Made by a program: the position numbers and the translations under genes. The notes under the pieces were generated by a model. It ran no database searches, was not told where the DNA came from, and was given only the letters and a program-made list of their open reading frames with translations. Below are positions 60,401-64,000 of a DNA stretch of 64,000 nucleotides, piece after piece. Numbering within the stretch: position 1 is the first letter of the stretch; the number at the start of each line of letters is the position of its first letter. Origin of the DNA: Xanthocytophaga flava (GTDB lineage: Bacteria; Bacteroidota; Bacteroidia; Cytophagales; 172606-1). The stretch spans positions 62,001 through 126,000 of the forward strand of contig NZ_JASJOR010000023.1 in assembly GCF_030068545.1 (NCBI RefSeq). The letters run 5' to 3'.

Positions 60401-61516
60401 ATGAATACGTTAAAACATATTGCTATCGCGGGGAATGAATTGGGTTCTGATGAACAGATGTCATTGTTACAAGTGGATGAAGCTACATTAAAAAAGCGAA
60501 CAGATACCTTACCACTCTTCATGAATGACAATTTGTTTAATATTAAAAGATATTTTTTTCTGCGGTTTGGTAAGTTATTTAATGTAATGGTATTTTATGA
60601 TATTGATAGTCCGAAAATTAATAGTTGGATTCAGAAAGAATATAAAGATGTGCTTGAATCAATATATACCTATAAAAGCGAGGCATTGAGTGTACGCAAA
60701 AAGTCAGACATAGAGACAATTTTTGTATTGAAAAATGAGATGATCATTTTGTTGAACGAATATGAATTGTTGTTGTTACATGCAGACTCCTCCTCTGAAT
60801 TAGCCGCACTGACTCAGAAGCTACCTGAATTTGTCCGCAAACACCTGCAACGTGAAATTTATATACTTACAGGCAGTGACTATTTAAGGCTTAATTCTGT
60901 AAAAGTAAATCCAACTAAACTCAACATTCATACACATTACAATGACGATTTCGAACCTGTCCATAAGGTTATTTTGAAGCGTCTGAATAAGAAAAATGAT
61001 AAAGGTTTGGTATTATTACATGGTTTACCCGGAACAGGAAAAACAACGTATCTTCGTTATTTGGTAGGAAAAGTAAACAAGAAGGTAGTATTTCTACCTC
61101 CAGAACTTGCTGTAAACATTGCCCGTCCGGACTTTATGGAGTTATTACTGGATAATCCCAATTCCATTCTGGTAATAGAAGATGCCGAAAATATTATAAC
61201 AGATCGTTCACAGACACAGAGTTCGGCTATTTCTACCTTGCTCAATTTATCTGATGGTCTACTCTCTGACTGCCTCAATATTCAGATCATTTGTACCTTT
61301 AATACACAGCTTTCGTCTGTAGATAGTGCACTACTACGGAAAGGCCGGCTTATTGCCAAATATGAATTTGGAGAACTTATACAGGAAAAAGCTCAAAAGC
61401 TATCAGAGTCATTAAATTTCTTCACAAAGATTACTAAGTCCATGCGTTTATGTGATATTTACAATCAGGAAGAGCAAACATACGAAGCACCCAAATCCAA
61501 AATTGGTTTCAGATAG
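60401..61516 (+). CDS. AAA-family ATPase (ATPase core in C-terminal half)
   Basis: The 371-residue product has an N-terminal region (1-190) of unknown type and a C-terminal AAA module: LLHGLPGTGKTTYLRYLV (Walker A, about 207), ILVIEDAENII (Walker B, about 256), STLLNLSDGLLSD and IICTFNTQLSSVDSALLRKGRL (sensor 1 and arginine finger region). The AAA core resembles BCS1/FtsH-like ATPases that remodel protein complexes. Start ATG 60401; TTG 60389 rejected. It is followed by a DUF4262 gene on the same strand, 34 bases later. Confidence 0.85.
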   Translation: MNTLKHIAIAGNELGSDEQMSLLQVDEATLKKRTDTLPLFMNDNLFNIKRYFFLRFGKLFNVMVFYDIDSPKINSWIQKEYKDVLESIYTYKSEALSVRKKSDIETIFVLKNEMIILLNEYELLLLHADSSSELAALTQKLPEFVRKHLQREIYILTGSDYLRLNSVKVNPTKLNIHTHYNDDFEPVHKVILKRLNKKNDKGLVLLHGLPGTGKTTYLRYLVGKVNKKVVFLPPELAVNIARPDFMELLLDNPNSILVIEDAENIITDRSQTQSSAISTLLNLSDGLLSDCLNIQIICTFNTQLSSVDSALLRKGRLIAKYEFGELIQEKAQKLSESLNFFTKITKSMRLCDIYNQEEQTYEAPKSKIGFR

Positions 61517-61550
61517 TTTATTAAAAACATTACTCGTTTATCAAATAGAT

Positions 61551-62300
61551 ATGGAAATTAATCATGATCAACACGATCAGGAAGCTGAAGCGCAGATTAT
61601 CAGTGATATTGAAAAATACGGGTTTCATATTGGAATAATCGAAAGCGATGGCTATTTGCCTGCTTTTGCTTATACAATCGGCTTATATGAGACCTATGAA
61701 CATCCGGAAATTGTGTGTGTTGGATTAGAGCCAGAGTTGCTGGGAGAAGTACTTAACAATGCAGGATATCTTATTGAGAAAGGATATAATCTTGAGACAG
61801 ACTGCGCCTATGCAGACTTTCTGGAAGATTTTGATGTGGAATTTATAAAGGTAAGCAAAGAATATTATTCTGATTATTTTGGATATGCCAGATGGTATTA
61901 TGAAGGATCAGATTTTCCAGTTCTTCAACTGATATGGCCTGATGACAAGGGGATATTACCATCGAAAGAAGGATTTGATCAAGATCTAAAATTTATACAA
62001 CCTTTACTGGATCGCAATACAGATTTTCGATTTTTAGAGGAACACAATCTGGCTGTATTTACAACCCAGCAGGTGCTTGATGGTAAGCCAATACTCTATG
62101 TATATCATAATGAAGATGGTGACTGGCAGTTCCACAGTGAAACAGATCCAAAGGAAGAAGATGGAGTTGTGGCTAGTCTTAAAAGATTAGTAGAATTAGA
62201 TTCTTCTTTAAATCACATCTATTATCTTCCCTATGGCTGGCGTGCATGGCGCAATAATGCACAGGATAAATGGCATACCGAAGAGTGGACAGAGGGATAA
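61551..62300 (+). CDS. DUF4262 domain protein
   Basis: The 249-residue product has an N-terminal DUF4262 domain (YGFHIGIIESDGYLPAFAYTIGLYETYEHPEIVCVGL) and a C-terminal part with LDGKPILYVYHNEDGDWQFHSE and YYLPYGWRAWRN that often accompanies it. It is acidic and soluble. The family is uncharacterised; some members sit in toxin-immunity loci. The ATG at 61551 is preferred: the ORF extends to an ATG at 61452 but these residues overlap the AAA gene and are not family sequence. Confidence 0.75.
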   Translation: MEINHDQHDQEAEAQIISDIEKYGFHIGIIESDGYLPAFAYTIGLYETYEHPEIVCVGLEPELLGEVLNNAGYLIEKGYNLETDCAYADFLEDFDVEFIKVSKEYYSDYFGYARWYYEGSDFPVLQLIWPDDKGILPSKEGFDQDLKFIQPLLDRNTDFRFLEEHNLAVFTTQQVLDGKPILYVYHNEDGDWQFHSETDPKEEDGVVASLKRLVELDSSLNHIYYLPYGWRAWRNNAQDKWHTEEWTEG

Positions 62301-62387
62301 TACTGTCTGAAAACTTGTACATTATAAAGGATTTATGTGCCTTATAATACACGCTTTGTAGCTGCCAAATAAATTTTAAACCTCCGC

Positions 62388-62418
62388 TTGCTTTAGATTT
62401 TCAAATACCATACCTTTG
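62388..62418 (+). promoter_or_regulatory. Promoter of the rplM-rpsI-rpsB operon
   Basis: TTG (62388-62390), 20 bases, TACCTTTG (62411-62418). It is the best match to the Bacteroidota consensus in this window. Downstream, CCTAT/ATAGG (62423-62442) and TAGGT/ACCTA (62439-62452) are alternative hairpins that share bases and may form a leader switch. Confidence 0.75.
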
Positions 62419-62474
62419 CAGTCCTATTTTTGAAAGCATAGGTTTTTACCTACTTTAAGATACTATTTTCACTC

Positions 62475-62924
62475 ATGGATCATTTAAGTTACAAAACAGT
62501 TTCAGCTAACAAGGCTACTGCACAAAAAGGATGGGTAGTGATTGACGCTGAATCTCAAGTGTTGGGACGGTTGGCAAGTCAAGCTGCCAAGATCATCCGC
62601 GGCAAACACAAGCCTAGTTTTACGCCTCATGTAGACTGTGGTGACAATGTTATCATCATCAACGCCGACAAAATCCGTTTGACCGGCAATAAGATGACTG
62701 ACAAAGTATACATCCGTCACACAGGTCATCCCGGTGGTCAGCGTTTCAAAACTCCCCGCGAATTCATGCAAAAGAATCCGGCTAAGATTGTTGAAATCGC
62801 GATCAAAGGTATGCTTCCTAAAAATCGTTTAGGACGCAGATTGTTCACTAACTTGTACGTATACAGTGGTTCTGAGCACCCACATACTGCTCAACAGCCA
62901 AAAGAAGTAAAAGTTGGTAAATAA
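62475..62924 (+). CDS. rplM: 50S ribosomal protein L13
   Basis: The 149-residue product binds 23S rRNA early in assembly. Blocks WVVIDAESQVLGRLASQAAKIIRGKHKPSFTPHVDCGD, TGHPGGQRFKTP and MLPKNRLGRRLFTNLYVY are standard. First gene of the operon with rpsI 83 bases downstream. ATG start at 62475. Confidence 0.98.
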   Translation: MDHLSYKTVSANKATAQKGWVVIDAESQVLGRLASQAAKIIRGKHKPSFTPHVDCGDNVIIINADKIRLTGNKMTDKVYIRHTGHPGGQRFKTPREFMQKNPAKIVEIAIKGMLPKNRLGRRLFTNLYVYSGSEHPHTAQQPKEVKVGK

Positions 62925-63007
62925 GCTTGCCTGTACTTCTTCTGGAAATCAGGTGATCGTTACATCCAATATAGCTGATAAACGAAAACAAATTAAAAAA
63001 TAAACAA

Positions 63008-63394
63008 ATGGAAGTGGTTAATACCATTGGTCGAAGAAAGACCTCAGTAGCTCGTGTATACCTGAAGCCAGGTAAAGGCGATATTACTGTTAATGCCCGT
63101 AGTTTTACAGAGTATTTTCATACAGAAGTATTGCAAACTATCGTTAACCAACCTTTTGCTACTATTCAGGCTTTGGGAAATTACGATGTGAAAGCAAACG
63201 TAAAAGGTGGAGGTACTACAGGACAAGCTGAAGCATTGCGTATGGCAATTGCCCGTGCGTTATGTGAAGTAAATGCTGAGTTTCGCCCAGCCCTGAAAAA
63301 AGAAGGTTATCTGACTCGTGACCCTCGCATGGTAGAACGTAAGAAATACGGTCGTCGTAAAGCTCGTCGTAGATTCCAGTTCAGCAAGCGTTAA
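63008..63394 (+). CDS. rpsI: 30S ribosomal protein S9
   Basis: The 128-residue product has NTIGRRKTSVARVYLKPGKG, GGGTTGQAEALRMAIARAL, and the C-terminal RKARRRFQFSKR whose last residues contact the P-site tRNA. Complete and standard. Cotranscribed with rplM, a universal pairing. Confidence 0.98.
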   Translation: MEVVNTIGRRKTSVARVYLKPGKGDITVNARSFTEYFHTEVLQTIVNQPFATIQALGNYDVKANVKGGGTTGQAEALRMAIARALCEVNAEFRPALKKEGYLTRDPRMVERKKYGRRKARRRFQFSKR

Positions 63395-63521
63395 TCTGCT
63401 TTTGTTCTTGGCGCAGGTGGTTTCAGACCATTTCTATAAGAACACTATTTTATTTTATTTCATTTGATTTAGCGGTGGCTTGCAGAGACCGATGCCCTGC
63501 TAATGATCTAAAACTCTGTAA

Positions 63522-64000
63522 ATGGCTCAATTAGAATATAAAGACCTCCTGGATGCCGGTGTGCATTTTGGTCACCTTACCCGTAAATGGGATCCCCGCA
63601 TGGCTCCATACATCTTCATGGAGAAAAATGGAATTCACATCCTTGATCTGAACAAAACCCTGGCTTGCCTGGACGATGCTACTCATGCTGTTCGTCAAAT
63701 GGTTCGTTCTGGACGTAAGATCATGTTTGTTGCTACAAAGAAACAAGCACAGGAAGTGGTTTCTGAAGAAGCAAAACGCCTTAAAATGCCATACGTTACT
63801 GAACGTTGGTTAGGTGGTATGCTGACTAACTTCGCTACAATCCGGAAGTCATTGAAAAAAATGTCTTCTCTGGAAAAAATGATGAAGGATGAGTCTTACC
63901 AAAGTATTGCAAAGCGTGAGCGTTTGACACTGAGCCGTGAGAAAGATAAGTTGGAAAAGTTGTTGGGTGGTCTGGCTGATTTAACTCGTTTGCCAGCAGC
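63522..64000 (+). CDS. rpsB: 30S ribosomal protein S2 (3' end beyond window)
   Basis: Starts at ATG 63522: MAQLEYKDLLDAGVHFGHLTRKWDP..., followed by MAPYIFMEKNGIHILDL and FVATKKQAQEVVSEEAKR and ERWLGGMLTNFATIRKS, diagnostic of S2. About 160 residues are visible before the window ends. It follows rpsI by 127 bases, as in many Bacteroidota (rplM-rpsI-rpsB, with tsf usually next). Confidence 0.97.
   Translation, partial: MAQLEYKDLLDAGVHFGHLTRKWDPRMAPYIFMEKNGIHILDLNKTLACLDDATHAVRQMVRSGRKIMFVATKKQAQEVVSEEAKRLKMPYVTERWLGGMLTNFATIRKSLKKMSSLEKMMKDESYQSIAKRERLTLSREKDKLEKLLGGLADLTRLPA

Overview
The window is a stretch of chromosome from a member of the Bacteroidota, most likely order Cytophagales. The signs are: promoter -7 elements of the Bacteroidota form TAnnTTTG (several with TTG or TTTG exactly 20 bases upstream); almost no Shine-Dalgarno sequences; PorT-like outer-membrane beta-barrels; a large bacterial alpha-2-macroglobulin; and Bacteroidota-style lipoproteins and ECF sigma factor. 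No rRNA, tRNA, CRISPR array or intact insertion sequence was seen.

Layout. 1-9.8 kb: a CPBP membrane protease, two outer-membrane beta-barrel proteins, the biotin operon bioF-bioD-bioA followed by a coupled secreted protein, an AlbA_2-domain regulator, and an rtcB-type RNA ligase with a hairpin-rich leader. 9.8-11.3 kb: a gene-free, repeat-rich region with palindromes, a nested inverted repeat and a degenerate 28-bp-period array. 11.3-15.8 kb: a SNF2/SWI2 helicase, an LD-carboxypeptidase and a small hypothetical protein. 16.3-32.9 kb: an AT-rich surface-polysaccharide cluster with an ABC-2 exporter (Wzm/Wzt type), nine glycosyltransferases, two hexapeptide acyltransferases, three methyltransferases and an epimerase. 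33-45 kb: housekeeping genes (thyA, L25-prs, nadC, fumC) mixed with hypothetical and secreted proteins, ending in an ECF sigma / anti-sigma-like / Spy-like operon. 45-50.5 kb: two lipoproteins, one of them a two-parvulin PPIase carrying an OmpA-like domain, a hydrolase, and an RsbW/STAS partner-switching pair. 51.3-52.3 kb: bioB, away from the other bio genes. 52.5-53.0 kb: a second, longer 28-bp array homologous to the first but in opposite orientation. 53.3-64 kb: a 2065-residue alpha-2-macroglobulin, a membrane protein, an AAA ATPase, a DUF4262 protein, and the ribosomal operon rplM-rpsI-rpsB, cut by the window end.

How the genes work together. The biotin genes occupy two loci whose putative promoters look alike over 29 bases, which suggests common control. 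The polysaccharide cluster has assembly and export functions but almost no nucleotide-sugar synthesis, so precursors must come from elsewhere. The most unusual feature is the pair of diverged 28-bp-period arrays about 42 kb apart in inverted orientation. Their repeated core is an imperfect palindrome, the period is not a multiple of three, and the two copies differ in unit number. No known system in this window explains them.
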